Positions 1 through 9,156 of a stretch of DNA of 64,000 bases are shown piece after piece. The DNA comes from Epilithonimonas caeni DSM 17710 (lineage in GTDB: Bacteria > Bacteroidota > Bacteroidia > Flavobacteriales > Weeksellaceae): NCBI RefSeq assembly GCF_000426465.1, contig NZ_AUFK01000009.1, forward strand, positions 248,001 through 312,000, read 5' to 3'. The notes below the pieces were generated by a model, which had not been told where the DNA came from, did not search any database, and saw only the letters and a program-made list of their open reading frames with translations. Positions within the stretch are counted from its first letter, which is position 1, and every line of letters begins with the position of its first letter. The position numbers were made by a program, and so were the translations under genes.

Positions 1-1268
1 GCCTCGGCTTCCATAAGATAGGTATCCGCAAGACGTATAGCTACATAATTTTGGTAAAAATTTAATTCCATAGCTCCTGGCTCAGGTGATTTCGCAGCAG
101 TATATGGCGCATATTTTTTAAGGAAGTAACCCGTATCTAAATAAGCTGCAGAATAGCTGATTTTTCCATCTTGCACTAATTTTTTGGCATCTATAATAGT
201 AGCATCAAAACGCGGATCCCCTGTCATGAAATTATATAAATTTTCTGTAATAGTATTAAATGACCAGCCAGCCACCAAATCTGGGGCATCGTTGTTTGGA
301 ACATTTTTTAGTGTATAAGATCTTGGTCCGGTCATAATACAAATAGAGTTACCTTCATCCCTACCTTGGCCCCAGAAATCCCAATCAGAATGTCCTTTGT
401 AGCTATATACTGCCTCCAAAACAGATTCTGTGGTAAATCTGTTATCATATTTAAAAAGGCTGCTGTAATTATCCACTAATTTATATCCATATTGGCTTGT
501 TTGTCCTGGAGTTCCATTTACTTCTGCAAATTGGGCTGCTGCAAGATCATTCTTCTTATCATAGAGATAAATTTTTCCCAGGATTGCTCTTGCACTTCCT
601 TGTGTTATACGCCCCCTCTCAGAAGGTGTAGTGGAAGGAATTATCATTGGTAAATCTGCAATTACTGAAGCAATATCCCCCTCAATCTGGCTATACACAT
701 CTTTAGGGTTCGCTTGTGGTATATTCCAATAATCGTCATTAGAAGTGATAGGTTTAAGAATCAACGGGATATTACCGAACATTCTCACAAGTTCAAAGTA
801 ATACAATGATCGTAATACAGTCACTTCTGCAAAAATCCTTTTTTTGAAGTTTTCTGAAACAGGCGCATCAGGTATTCTACTAATTACCCAGTTTGCTCTC
901 GCAATTCCCTGATAATAATCTTTCCAATAACTTGCAGGCATTGTAATCGGATTAATAGTATAATTATTAAATCCTTGAATTCCTGCTCCATCTCCTGAAT
1001 TACCACCACCAGAATAGAAATCGTCCGATCCGGCATTGAAAAAGGTTACCATATTCTCAAAACCTCCAGCATACTTTTTCATAATATCATATACAGATGC
1101 TGTAGCACTAAGGCATTGTTCTTCGGACAAGAAGTAATTTGTATCATCAAAAGTTCCTGTATTTTCTATATCCCCGATATAATCTCCAGTACAGTTTACA
1201 CTCCCAAAACTTAGTCCGGTTAACATAATTATTGCCAATCCTTTATATATAAATCTTTTATTTTTCAT
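1..1268 (-). CDS. SusD/RagB-type outer-membrane nutrient-binding lipoprotein (C-terminus cut by window edge)
   Basis: This surface lipoprotein would cap the SusC channel and deliver glycan or peptide ligands to it. Translation from the ATG at 1268 gives a signal sequence with a Cys at about residue 26, after the residues FGSVN, followed by SusD-type helical sequence with motifs such as LRSLYYFELVRMFGNIPL, ARAILGKIYLY and, at the edge, RLADTYLMEAEA. About 422 residues are visible, so part of the C-terminal region lies outside the window. It starts 12 bases after the SusC gene on the same strand, which is the standard SusC-SusD operon order. The ligand cannot be told from the sequence. Confidence 0.93.
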   Translation of the reverse strand, partial: MKNKRFIYKGLAIIMLTGLSFGSVNCTGDYIGDIENTGTFDDTNYFLSEEQCLSATASVYDIMKKYAGGFENMVTFFNAGSDDFYSGGGNSGDGAGIQGFNNYTINPITMPASYWKDYYQGIARANWVISRIPDAPVSENFKKRIFAEVTVLRSLYYFELVRMFGNIPLILKPITSNDDYWNIPQANPKDVYSQIEGDIASVIADLPMIIPSTTPSERGRITQGSARAILGKIYLYDKKNDLAAAQFAEVNGTPGQTSQYGYKLVDNYSSLFKYDNRFTTESVLEAVYSYKGHSDWDFWGQGRDEGNSICIMTGPRSYTLKNVPNNDAPDLVAGWSFNTITENLYNFMTGDPRFDATIIDAKKLVQDGKISYSAAYLDTGYFLKKYAPYTAAKSPEPGAMELNFYQNYVAIRLADTYLMEAE

Positions 1269-1280
1269 TTTTTTCTACTA

Positions 1281-4196
1281 TTAAAATTGAATGTTTGCTC
1301 CTAATAAGAATGTTCTTGCCTGTGGATAATAGGCACGGTCTATACCATATTCATTGCCTCCCGCAATTTCTGGGTCATAGCCTGTATATTTTGTAAAAGT
1401 AAATACGTTCTCTCCAGTAATATAAAGCCTTACCTTATTAGATCCAAATTTTTCAGAAACATCTTTTGGAAGTGTATAACCTAACTGAATGAGCTTTAGT
1501 CTCATATAATCTCCTTTTTGAAGATAATAATTAGACATTCTGTTATAATTATGATTGGGATCCTCTCTTGTTATTCTAGGGTTATCATTAGTAGATCCTT
1601 CACCTGTCCATCTATCGAGAATAGAGGTTTGCCAGTTGGCATCCAACATATCAAATCTTCTAAGCCCCTGAACAATTTTATTTCCACCTTGTCCCTGCGC
1701 AAAAACCATTAAATCAAAGTTTTTATAATTCAAATTCACTGTAAAACCATATGTGAATTTTGGAAGGGAACTTCCAAGGTCCACCATATCACCAGCAGAA
1801 TCTAAATCAATTTTTCCATCTCCATCGTTATCTTGCCAAATAAAATCTCCTGGCTTAGCATTTGGTAAAAGCTTTTCTCCATTGGAGTTGACATAAGCGT
1901 TGATTTGTTCCTGATTTTGGAATACACCACTGTATGTATATCCATAAAAAGTCCCCATTGGTTTTCCTACCTGAAGTCTGGAAACTGTTCCCAAAGTGTG
2001 TATAGATGAAAAATCTCTCCATTCAACATCATCTTCGAGACGAAGAATTTTATTCTTATTATAAGAGAAATTACCATTAACCGAAATACTGAAATCCTCC
2101 CAATTCTTTTTGTAACCGAGCTCAAACTCCATTCCCTTATTTTCCATATCACCAATATTGGCAAAAGGATTTACAGGAACACCAACGTATCCTGGAATTG
2201 CAACTCTACGAAGAATATCAGTAGATTTTTTATAATAATAATCCACACCAAGTGTAAAATTATTTAAAAAACGAATATCTGCTCCTATATCAGTTTGTGC
2301 AGTTTCTTCCCATTTTAAATCTGGATTTCCAAGCGTATTAGGCGCATAACCAATTATAATTTCTGTATTATCAGGGTTATTACCATTAGGATAATTACCG
2401 CCCGAAACCAATGAACTTCTAAACATAAAATTATCAATTGCATCATTTCCTAAGACTCCATACCCTCCTCTTATTTTAATTGTATTGATAATATTATTAT
2501 CTCTCCAAAAATCTTCTTTATGTACATTCCATCCTAAAGAAAAAGAAGGGAAATTTCCCCAATATTTAAGGAATTTCGAAGAACCATCACGTCTGAAGGT
2601 TCCAGTAAATAAGTATCGATCTTTGTAATCATAAATTAAACGTCCAAAATAAGAAGCTCTTCTAGTCTGTACGTAGTCCCATGCATCACCTAATTTGTAC
2701 TTGGCATCAACTGCATAAAAAGCGGCATCTTCCCAGTTGTTCACAGGAAGATGGGTATAGGTTATACTTTCTCCTGAGCCTATGTCATATCGATAAACTC
2801 CCTGTCCAACCAATAGACTGAAATTATGATCCTCTAACTTTTTTTGCCAAGTTAAAGTGTTTTCAAAACTCCATTCAAATTTTGTATTAGTTGTTCTGTT
2901 CAGACTATTAAACCCAACATTACTTAAAGTAGAGCTTAGATAGAATAAAGGCGTAAAACCTTGGCTTCCCCAAAAAGATTTTTTACCATTTAATGTCGTT
3001 TTAAAATTCAAACCTTGTAGAAGCTTCAAATCTGCAAATACATTACCTACAAAGTCATCAGACCAATTGTTTTTGCCTTGCTGGGTGTATCTATAGGCTA
3101 AAGGGTTTGACATTTCTTGGTTTACCCAAGGAGAAATTCCATAGGGGTTTCCATTATTGTCTTTTATAATATAAGGATTTGTATAATTATCAGGATCAAC
3201 CTGTGACCAGTCTGTCACTACAGCCGGAGTTGTAGGGTCTAGATTTATCGCTGAACTTAAAGGTCCCCCGAATGTTTCATTGACACCAATTCCCTGGTTT
3301 TTCTGATGTGTATATAAAAATGTCTGGCCAATAGTTAAGTAATCCATTACCTTATGAGTAGAATTTAACCTAGCATTTATTCTTTTATAGTTGGAGATAT
3401 CGCCCATTACAATACCTGTCTGATCAAAATAACCAAAAGAAGCATAATAAGTTGATTTGTCACTCCCTCCATTAATCCCTATTTCGTGGGACTGTCTCTC
3501 CCCTGTATTAAAGATAGTGCTTTGCCAATCTGTACCTACTCCAAATGATGATGGATTTGCAAATCTTGGAGCTTTACCATCATTCACAAAACTTTCGTTG
3601 ATTATCGTCGCGTATTGTGTGGCATTTAGTAGGTCAAGTTTCCTAGCAGCGTGAGATACACCATAACTACCATTATAAGATAGACTTAATAATCCCTTCT
3701 TACCTTTTTTAGTTGTTACCAATATTACACCTCTTGCAGCGGAAACTCCATATATCGCAGAAGAGGCACCATCTTTTAGAACTTCAATACTTTCGATATC
3801 GGATTGATTTAACCATCCAATACCATCTACAATGATACCATCCACAACCCACATTGGATCATTACCTCCAGCTCCAAAACTAGTAATACCACGTACTCTT
3901 ACAGTTGCCGCAGAGCCTGGTTGACCAGAGTTAGTTACAACAGAAACACCCGCTGCCCTACCTTGTAATACCTGTTCCGGCTTACCTGCAGGGATGTCTT
4001 CAATATCCGATGCTTTAATACTGGCAATGGCTCCTGTCACATTGCTTTTCTTTTGAGTCCCATAACCGATAACGACTACTTCTTCTATTACTTTTTCTTT
4101 AGAAGCCGTGTCGCTTACCCGTTGCTGAGCTGAGTAGTTTGCTGTGAAGTAAAGTACAGCTGCTAACCCAAGACATTTTGAATACTTTAAGTTCAT
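1281..4196 (-). CDS. SusC/RagA-type TonB-linked outer-membrane transporter
   Basis: A 971-residue TonB-dependent outer-membrane channel that imports a ligand handed over by the adjacent SusD protein. A signal peptide of about 23 residues is followed by the SusC signature EEVVVIGYGTQKKSNVTGAI at about residues 39-58, a plug domain to about residue 165 (motifs VLQGRAAGVSV, VRVRG, DGASSAIYGVSAARGVILVTTK), and a long beta-barrel that ends in the aromatic residue Phe (GANIQF). The N-terminal carboxypeptidase-regulatory-like extension found in many SusC proteins is absent: the plug follows the signal peptide almost directly. Divergent from an MFS permease and a Nudix-type regulator, which suggests a small nutrient-utilisation locus. 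Confidence 0.95.
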   Translation of the reverse strand: MNLKYSKCLGLAAVLYFTANYSAQQRVSDTASKEKVIEEVVVIGYGTQKKSNVTGAIASIKASDIEDIPAGKPEQVLQGRAAGVSVVTNSGQPGSAATVRVRGITSFGAGGNDPMWVVDGIIVDGIGWLNQSDIESIEVLKDGASSAIYGVSAARGVILVTTKKGKKGLLSLSYNGSYGVSHAARKLDLLNATQYATIINESFVNDGKAPRFANPSSFGVGTDWQSTIFNTGERQSHEIGINGGSDKSTYYASFGYFDQTGIVMGDISNYKRINARLNSTHKVMDYLTIGQTFLYTHQKNQGIGVNETFGGPLSSAINLDPTTPAVVTDWSQVDPDNYTNPYIIKDNNGNPYGISPWVNQEMSNPLAYRYTQQGKNNWSDDFVGNVFADLKLLQGLNFKTTLNGKKSFWGSQGFTPLFYLSSTLSNVGFNSLNRTTNTKFEWSFENTLTWQKKLEDHNFSLLVGQGVYRYDIGSGESITYTHLPVNNWEDAAFYAVDAKYKLGDAWDYVQTRRASYFGRLIYDYKDRYLFTGTFRRDGSSKFLKYWGNFPSFSLGWNVHKEDFWRDNNIINTIKIRGGYGVLGNDAIDNFMFRSSLVSGGNYPNGNNPDNTEIIIGYAPNTLGNPDLKWEETAQTDIGADIRFLNNFTLGVDYYYKKSTDILRRVAIPGYVGVPVNPFANIGDMENKGMEFELGYKKNWEDFSISVNGNFSYNKNKILRLEDDVEWRDFSSIHTLGTVSRLQVGKPMGTFYGYTYSGVFQNQEQINAYVNSNGEKLLPNAKPGDFIWQDNDGDGKIDLDSAGDMVDLGSSLPKFTYGFTVNLNYKNFDLMVFAQGQGGNKIVQGLRRFDMLDANWQTSILDRWTGEGSTNDNPRITREDPNHNYNRMSNYYLQKGDYMRLKLIQLGYTLPKDVSEKFGSNKVRLYITGENVFTFTKYTGYDPEIAGGNEYGIDRAYYPQARTFLLGANIQF

Positions 4197-4218
4197 ATTT
4201 TAATTAATTTTTTGTTAA

Positions 4219-4263
4219 TCTCAAACTGAGACAATAAAAGTATCTTTTTTTTTGATATGACAA
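4219..4263 (-). promoter_or_regulatory. Putative susC promoter with inverted repeat
   Basis: On the minus strand, TTG (4261-4263) is separated by 18 bases from TACTTTTA (4235-4242), close to the Bacteroidota -33/-7 pattern TTG and TAnnTTTG. Just downstream lies the inverted repeat TCTCA-GTT-TGAGA (4219-4231), placed where a repressor could block initiation. Function is inferred from position. Confidence 0.4.
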
Positions 4264-4347
4264 AATAATTTTTCATTTTTTTTAATAACCCTTTTATTTA
4301 TAGGACATTTAACGGTATAATTATCATGAAAATTTATTATTTTTATT

Positions 4348-4355
4348 ATATTTGG
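4348..4355 (+). promoter_or_regulatory. Putative -7 box for the MFS/Nudix-regulator operon
   Basis: TATATTTG matches TAnnTTTG and lies 50 bases before the MFS start codon. No clear -33 TTG is seen at the expected distance. Confidence 0.35.
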
Positions 4356-4405
4356 AATCCCCAAAAATGCACCTTAGTGTTAATTTAAAGTTAATGAACG
4401 TATAA

Positions 4406-5599
4406 ATGAGTGTTAATAAAAACAAAATAAAACTCCCTCTTATGCTCAGCTTTTTGATATTTTCAATGTTGCTGAATAGCATGGGCGTTATCATATTGCA
4501 ATTATCAAATCAGGTTTCTTATAAAGGGCTTGGTATTTTGGAATCTTTCAAGGATATTCCAATGGCGATAGTTTCATTATTATGTGTCAACTGGATCGCT
4601 AAAACAGGTAACAAAAATGCACTCATTTTTGCTTTGGTCTTTATAATGATCAGTTCTATTGCTCTCCCATTGGTTGATGCATTTTGGTTCTTCAAGATAT
4701 GGCTGAGTATTGTAGGTGTTGGGTTTGCACTGGCAAAGATCTCGGTTTTCAGTATTATCAAAAATAATTTCAAGGATAAACAATTGGCAAGCGCTGTTTC
4801 CAGTGTGGATGCATCTTTTATGATCGGAATCTTCTTTGTGAATATAGGTTTTGGAAGCCTGCTGACGAGCAATTATGCACAATATTGGAAGTACGGATTT
4901 TGGGTGATTGCCATTTTAAGCATAATCAATGTATTGATGCTTAGAAATTCTAAAATTGAAGAGGAACAATTCTCTGATACAACAAAAGCATCTGGTGGAT
5001 GGAAGTTTTTTTTGAAACCAAAGCTGCTCTATTTTTTCATCATCGTTTTTTTTATGGTCTTTGTGGAACAAAGTTTTAATTCCTGGCTGCCAAGTTTTTT
5101 CAAAAATAATCTTCATGTCAATTCTTATTTTGCTCTTCAGTCATCGGCTTTTTTGGCTTTGTTCTCATTTCTTGGGAGATTTGTCACAAGCAAATTGATA
5201 CTGAGGTTTCATTGGCTGAAGATGGTTTTCATCTGTCTTTTCATGGTTTTTTTGATATTAGGGATATCCCAGACATTAATATCCTATTTTTATAATGAAT
5301 CCAGATTTTTATTGATATTTATAATCCCTGTAATCGGATTGTTCCTGTCCCCTCTTTTTCCGCTTTACAATTCGGAAGTTTTGAATCAGGTCTCAAAAAA
5401 TAAAACCCATCTTTTTGTTTCATTGATTGTAGTTTGTTCATCTCTGGGAAGTTCTGTAGGATCGCTTTATATGGCTATTATTTTTCACAAAAATGCAAGT
5501 TCTTATTATCCATTGTTTATTTCTTTACCATTATTAATTATATTTGGCCTAACTTTTTTTCTAAATAAAACAAAAATAAACTATGACCGAGATCAATAA
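4406..5599 (+). CDS. MFS permease, probably sugar or other organic solute
   Basis: A 397-residue inner-membrane protein with about twelve hydrophobic helices and a cytoplasmic loop near residue 190 (KIEEEQFSDTTKAS), as expected for a major facilitator superfamily carrier. I cannot identify a specific subfamily from motifs. Its last codons overlap the start of the Nudix-fold regulator by 17 bases, so the two are almost certainly cotranscribed and translationally coupled. Being divergent from SusC/SusD, it is the likely inner-membrane step for the nutrient taken up by that pair. This role is an inference from context. Confidence 0.8.
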   Translation: MSVNKNKIKLPLMLSFLIFSMLLNSMGVIILQLSNQVSYKGLGILESFKDIPMAIVSLLCVNWIAKTGNKNALIFALVFIMISSIALPLVDAFWFFKIWLSIVGVGFALAKISVFSIIKNNFKDKQLASAVSSVDASFMIGIFFVNIGFGSLLTSNYAQYWKYGFWVIAILSIINVLMLRNSKIEEEQFSDTTKASGGWKFFLKPKLLYFFIIVFFMVFVEQSFNSWLPSFFKNNLHVNSYFALQSSAFLALFSFLGRFVTSKLILRFHWLKMVFICLFMVFLILGISQTLISYFYNESRFLLIFIIPVIGLFLSPLFPLYNSEVLNQVSKNKTHLFVSLIVVCSSLGSSVGSLYMAIIFHKNASSYYPLFISLPLLIIFGLTFFLNKTKINYDRDQ

Positions 5600-6350
5600 G
5601 AATAAACAAAATCTAAAAGAGTTAATAGACACCAATGATTTTGTGGAGCACGTATCGGTAGATTGTGTGATATTCGGCTTTCATAAGGATACGCTCAAAG
5701 TTCTCCTGTTGAAATATCACGACCTGGATCTTTGGTCTGTCCCAGGGGGATTTATTTTCAATGATGAGAATCTCAATGATGCAGCAGCCAGAACTTTATA
5801 TGAGAGGACACATCTTTCTGATGTATTTTTGGAACAGTTCTACACATTCGGGGATATTAAAAGAACGGAGAACAATACCCATCAAAAACTTCTGGAAAAT
5901 AAAAATATCGAAGTCGATAAAAACCACTGGATCTACCAACGTTTTATCTCCGTAGGATACTGTGCCTTAATAGATTATACATTGACTTACACGTTTCCGG
6001 ATTCTTTCAATGAGGTTTGCCAATGGTTCAATATAAACGAATTGCCAAATATGGCTTTTGATCACAAAGAAATGATAGAAAAAGGACTACTCTATCTCAG
6101 GAAAAATATTGATTATCAGGTAATGGGAAGTAATCTTCTTCCGGATAAATTCACAATGAAAGAACTTCAGCATCTTTATGAAGCTATTCTTGGAGAACCG
6201 TTGAGAAGAAATAACTTTCAAAGAAAAATATTGAGTATGAATATTTTAGAAAGACTGGAAAAACATTTTACAGGTTCGGCGAACAAAGCACCTTATCTCT
6301 ATCGATTTTTGGAAGGTTCTGAGATCAAACAATCGGATTTTGATAAATAG
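5583..6350 (+). CDS. Nudix-fold winged-helix transcriptional regulator (NrtR/AraR-like)
   Basis: A 255-residue protein with an N-terminal Nudix domain (about residues 20-150) and a C-terminal winged helix (about residues 165-245; motif FTMKELQHLYEAILGEPLRRNNF), the architecture of NrtR and of the Bacteroides arabinose regulator AraR. The Nudix box is degenerate: where active hydrolases read REUxEExGU, this protein reads RTLYERTHL, so metal-binding glutamates are missing and the domain is probably a ligand sensor. It overlaps the MFS gene by 17 bases and lies opposite SusC, so it probably controls this uptake locus in response to a sugar or nucleotide-sugar derivative. The ligand is not known. 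Confidence 0.85.
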   Translation: MTEINKNKQNLKELIDTNDFVEHVSVDCVIFGFHKDTLKVLLLKYHDLDLWSVPGGFIFNDENLNDAAARTLYERTHLSDVFLEQFYTFGDIKRTENNTHQKLLENKNIEVDKNHWIYQRFISVGYCALIDYTLTYTFPDSFNEVCQWFNINELPNMAFDHKEMIEKGLLYLRKNIDYQVMGSNLLPDKFTMKELQHLYEAILGEPLRRNNFQRKILSMNILERLEKHFTGSANKAPYLYRFLEGSEIKQSDFDK

Positions 6351-6370
6351 AATTATGCGCTTACAAATAA

Positions 6371-6400
6371 AAAGACGACAAATATTTGTCGTCTTTTTTA
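6371..6400. terminator. Bidirectional terminator
   Basis: A perfect 26-base palindrome (6371-6396) starting AAAGACGACAAAT and followed by a T run lies between the convergent Nudix-regulator and M28 peptidase genes. A/T tracts on both sides suit termination in both directions. Confidence 0.85.
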
Positions 6401-6421
6401 TTCTTTAATTAGATAAATTTA

Positions 6422-7447
6422 TTATCTGTCATTTTTCCCATCAACTACGATTCTGTCTGGTCTGTTAGCCAGTTCCCAAGCCGTTGTGAAAACCAGTTGC
6501 GTTCTTTTCTGAAGCAATGGATAATCGATTTTATCGGGCGTATCGGTTGGTTTATGATAATCCTCGTGGATTCCGTCAAAGAAAAATGCTACCGGGATAT
6601 TATGCTTTGCAAAGTTGTAATGGTCTGACCTGTAATATAATCTTTGAGGATCTTTTGGGTCATCATATTTATAATTGAGTTCAAGCTTTACTGTCTTGTC
6701 ATTTGCGGCAACATTGATCTTCTTAAGCTCAGAACTCAACATTTCTGAACCGATCACATAAACATATTGTTTGCCTCTATTCTCCTGGTCATCGCGTCCG
6801 ATCATGTCGATATTAAGGTCAGCAACAGTATTGGCCAAAGGAAAAACAGGATGATCCGAATAATACTCTGACCCGAATAGTCCATGCTCCTCACCTGTTA
6901 CGTGCAGGAAAAGGATAGAACGTTTTGGTCCGTAACCTTTTTTCTTTGCTTCCTGAAATGCTTGCGCAATTTCCATCACGGCAACGGTTCCACTGCCATC
7001 ATCATCAGCACCATTATAGATCTCTCCTTTCTTCATTCCTACGTGATCATAATGTGCCGAAACTACAATAACCTCGTCTGGTTTTTCAGAACCTTCTATG
7101 AAAGCCATAATATTCTCAGAATCCGGAAGGGTTTCGCCATATTTCTTCATAGCATCAGATGGAACTTTCTGATAATAGGAACCTAAGCTTGGAGGGAAGC
7201 CAATGCCATTTTTCTTGTATTGCTCGATCATGTAAACACCTGCTTTTTTCTGACCTGCACTTCCCGTATCTCTACCTTCCATATCGTCCCCTGCAATTAC
7301 ATAAAGGTTGGTTTTTAGTTCTTCCAAAGTAATGCTGTTATAAGCATCTTTGAAACCTTTTCCGTCGTAAGAGAAGTTCTTTGTAGAAGCACAGCTATTA
7401 AGAAGCGCAGCGCCTATCAAAAAACCGTATAGTTTTATATTTTTCAT
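6422..7447 (-). CDS. M28-family zinc aminopeptidase lipoprotein
   Basis: A 341-residue exported metallopeptidase. The signal sequence ends in a lipobox (LLNSC, Cys19), so it is a lipoprotein. The co-catalytic zinc ligands of family M28 are visible in order: VVSAHYDHVG (His), NGADDDGSGTVAVMEIA (Asp), TGEEHGLFGSEYY (Glu pair), DMIGRDD (Asp) and SDHYNFAKHNIPVAFFF (His). It probably trims amino acids from peptides outside the inner membrane. It is the last gene of a minus-strand series and is followed by a strong terminator. Confidence 0.9.
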   Translation of the reverse strand: MKNIKLYGFLIGAALLNSCASTKNFSYDGKGFKDAYNSITLEELKTNLYVIAGDDMEGRDTGSAGQKKAGVYMIEQYKKNGIGFPPSLGSYYQKVPSDAMKKYGETLPDSENIMAFIEGSEKPDEVIVVSAHYDHVGMKKGEIYNGADDDGSGTVAVMEIAQAFQEAKKKGYGPKRSILFLHVTGEEHGLFGSEYYSDHPVFPLANTVADLNIDMIGRDDQENRGKQYVYVIGSEMLSSELKKINVAANDKTVKLELNYKYDDPKDPQRLYYRSDHYNFAKHNIPVAFFFDGIHEDYHKPTDTPDKIDYPLLQKRTQLVFTTAWELANRPDRIVVDGKNDR

Positions 7448-7498
7448 AGAATAAATTTAAGATTAAGTCGGAAATAAAAAAATATTGTTACAATAAAT

Positions 7499-7849
7499 TT
7501 ATATTTTTTCTCCGAAACTCAATAGTGTTCCATTGGGGTCTAGCAAAGAAAATTCTTTCATTCCCCACGGTTTTGTTTCGAGGTTTCCGTTGGGATGGAT
7601 TTCTATATTTTTAGCTTTTATCTGTTCAAAAAATTTATCAATATTATTTGAAATCTTGAGATAAAGCATAAAATCTGATTTTGAAGGTACCAATTCCTTA
7701 AACTCAAAAAAATGCAATTCCGAATTGTTATAGGTCGCGATCAGATAATTATCATAATCTGCAACAAACTCGAATCCCAGATTCTTATAATAATCAATTG
7801 TTTTTCCTTTGTCAATAAAAGGGATTTTTGGAATTATCTGTGAGATCAT
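7499..7849 (-). CDS. VOC-superfamily protein (glyoxalase/bleomycin-resistance fold)
   Basis: A 116-residue protein with the beta-alpha-beta-beta-beta layout of the vicinal oxygen chelate fold: IPFIDKGKTIDYYKNLGFEF at the start, SELHFFEF in the middle, and a C-terminal WGMKEFSLLDPNGTLLSFGE characteristic of bleomycin-resistance-like members. The fold recognition is good, but the substrate is unknown. It starts 12 bases after the YciI-like gene on the same strand and is probably cotranscribed with it. Confidence 0.8.
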   Translation of the reverse strand: MISQIIPKIPFIDKGKTIDYYKNLGFEFVADYDNYLIATYNNSELHFFEFKELVPSKSDFMLYLKISNNIDKFFEQIKAKNIEIHPNGNLETKPWGMKEFSLLDPNGTLLSFGEKI

Positions 7850-7861
7850 AATTTAAAAATT

Positions 7862-8131
7862 TTAGGCTAATTCATCGTTCCATTCTCTGATGGTGACTTT
7901 AGCGATTAAACCTTCCTGTACAAAAGGATCGCCATTCACAAATGCTTCTGCAGCTTCTTTGTCCACAAAAATTGCCATTGCGCCTTCGCCAGGATTGCCA
8001 AATGCACCAGTTCCCAAGACTTTTCCAGACTTTATAAACTCTGCTTCGAATTCCTCGTGACGTGGAAAAACTGCCATAAACTCGTCCATAGTTTTGTCTG
8101 TTGCGTGTTCGTAAAAAATTACTGCTTTCAT
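7862..8131 (-). CDS. YciI-like (YCII-related) small protein
   Basis: An 89-residue protein with the ferredoxin-like YCII fold: MKAVIFYEHA at the start, a central segment KVLGTGAFGNPGEGAMAIF, and DPFVQEGLIAKVTIREWN at the end, which matches the family's conserved DPF and W positions. Members are small, mostly uncharacterised enzymes or dimeric binding proteins. It lies between a DUF4299-like gene and the VOC gene on the same strand. Confidence 0.8.
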   Translation of the reverse strand: MKAVIFYEHATDKTMDEFMAVFPRHEEFEAEFIKSGKVLGTGAFGNPGEGAMAIFVDKEAAEAFVNGDPFVQEGLIAKVTIREWNDELA

Positions 8132-8159
8132 ATTTGTCTGTTTTTTAGTTATTAAAATT

Positions 8160-9113
8160 CTATTTCCAAAATTTCCACCATTTTTTAGTTCCTATTTTTT
8201 CAATCTTATTTGTTGGCAACTTGGTTATGGTTTCTATTTTAGATTCTATTTTGATTTCATTTTTTTTATCTTCTAACGACTTAAAATGCAAAAGCATATT
8301 ATAGTGTTTGCTTTCATCTACTGCATAAATTATATATTGTAATTCATCAACTCTTTTAGATTGTGTTGAAATATATTTAATGAAATCATCATAAGCCACT
8401 TGTACAATTGCTTCATTTTTTTTCATTAAAAAAACATAATCAACTTTTGGTAACAAAACTTTGAAGTTAGCCGGAAAAATTGCTATTTTTTTTTCTCCTT
8501 CTGGAAAATCCATTATTCTTGTACTTGGAAACTCTATTTCATCTTCATAATCCTCAATGAATTGAATTTTTCTTATTTCTTCAATAAGTCTATCGTAAAG
8601 CAATTCTTCAGATTCATTATCTTTAGAAAGAGTGTCAATTACATAATTTCCAACATAAAAATGTCTAATACAACCCATAAATGTCATAGCACCACCTCTT
8701 GTCTTATCTTCTTTAAACATTTGTATAATGATACTCATTGAATGATACTTAACACTTTCTACCCAAGCTTCGTTATATTCATTTTCAAATTGTTCTAAAG
8801 TTTTTTCATCATCAAATTCTGGATTTATTAAAGAATCATTTAATTCACCTAAAGCTAAAGAAATTTTCACTGCTAATCTCCAATCTTCTTTTGTAGCTCC
8901 AACATTAACTTCAACATCAAACTCATTTTGAGTTGTAGTAATTGCAACACCTCTCGACGAGAGTTTAGAAATATATAATTTCGAATATCCGTTTAATAAT
9001 TCATTAAAATTAGCTTCAAACGAAATATTTGTATTTTCAGGTAAATATTTGTTTTCTAATAATTGTTTAAAAGAGATATTTTGTTTTTTCTTAATTTTAA
9101 AATGAAAACTCAT
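8160..9113 (-). CDS. Uncharacterised protein, DUF4299-like
   Basis: A 317-residue soluble protein with no signal peptide or membrane helix. The start (FHFKIKKKQNISFKQLLENK) and the segment LSSRGVAITTTQNEFDVEVN followed by KEDWRLAVKISLALGEL resemble the layout of DUF4299 proteins, in which a SARG-like motif precedes a DWE-type motif; this is a judgement by eye. The gene is visibly richer in A and T than polA next to it, which could mean later acquisition. It ends in a lysine/tryptophan-rich tail (KKWWKFWK). No function can be assigned. Confidence 0.6.
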   Translation of the reverse strand: MSFHFKIKKKQNISFKQLLENKYLPENTNISFEANFNELLNGYSKLYISKLSSRGVAITTTQNEFDVEVNVGATKEDWRLAVKISLALGELNDSLINPEFDDEKTLEQFENEYNEAWVESVKYHSMSIIIQMFKEDKTRGGAMTFMGCIRHFYVGNYVIDTLSKDNESEELLYDRLIEEIRKIQFIEDYEDEIEFPSTRIMDFPEGEKKIAIFPANFKVLLPKVDYVFLMKKNEAIVQVAYDDFIKYISTQSKRVDELQYIIYAVDESKHYNMLLHFKSLEDKKNEIKIESKIETITKLPTNKIEKIGTKKWWKFWK

Positions 9114-9156
9114 ATTTTCTGTGTTTTTGTTTTATTACGATTAATATTTTATTAAT

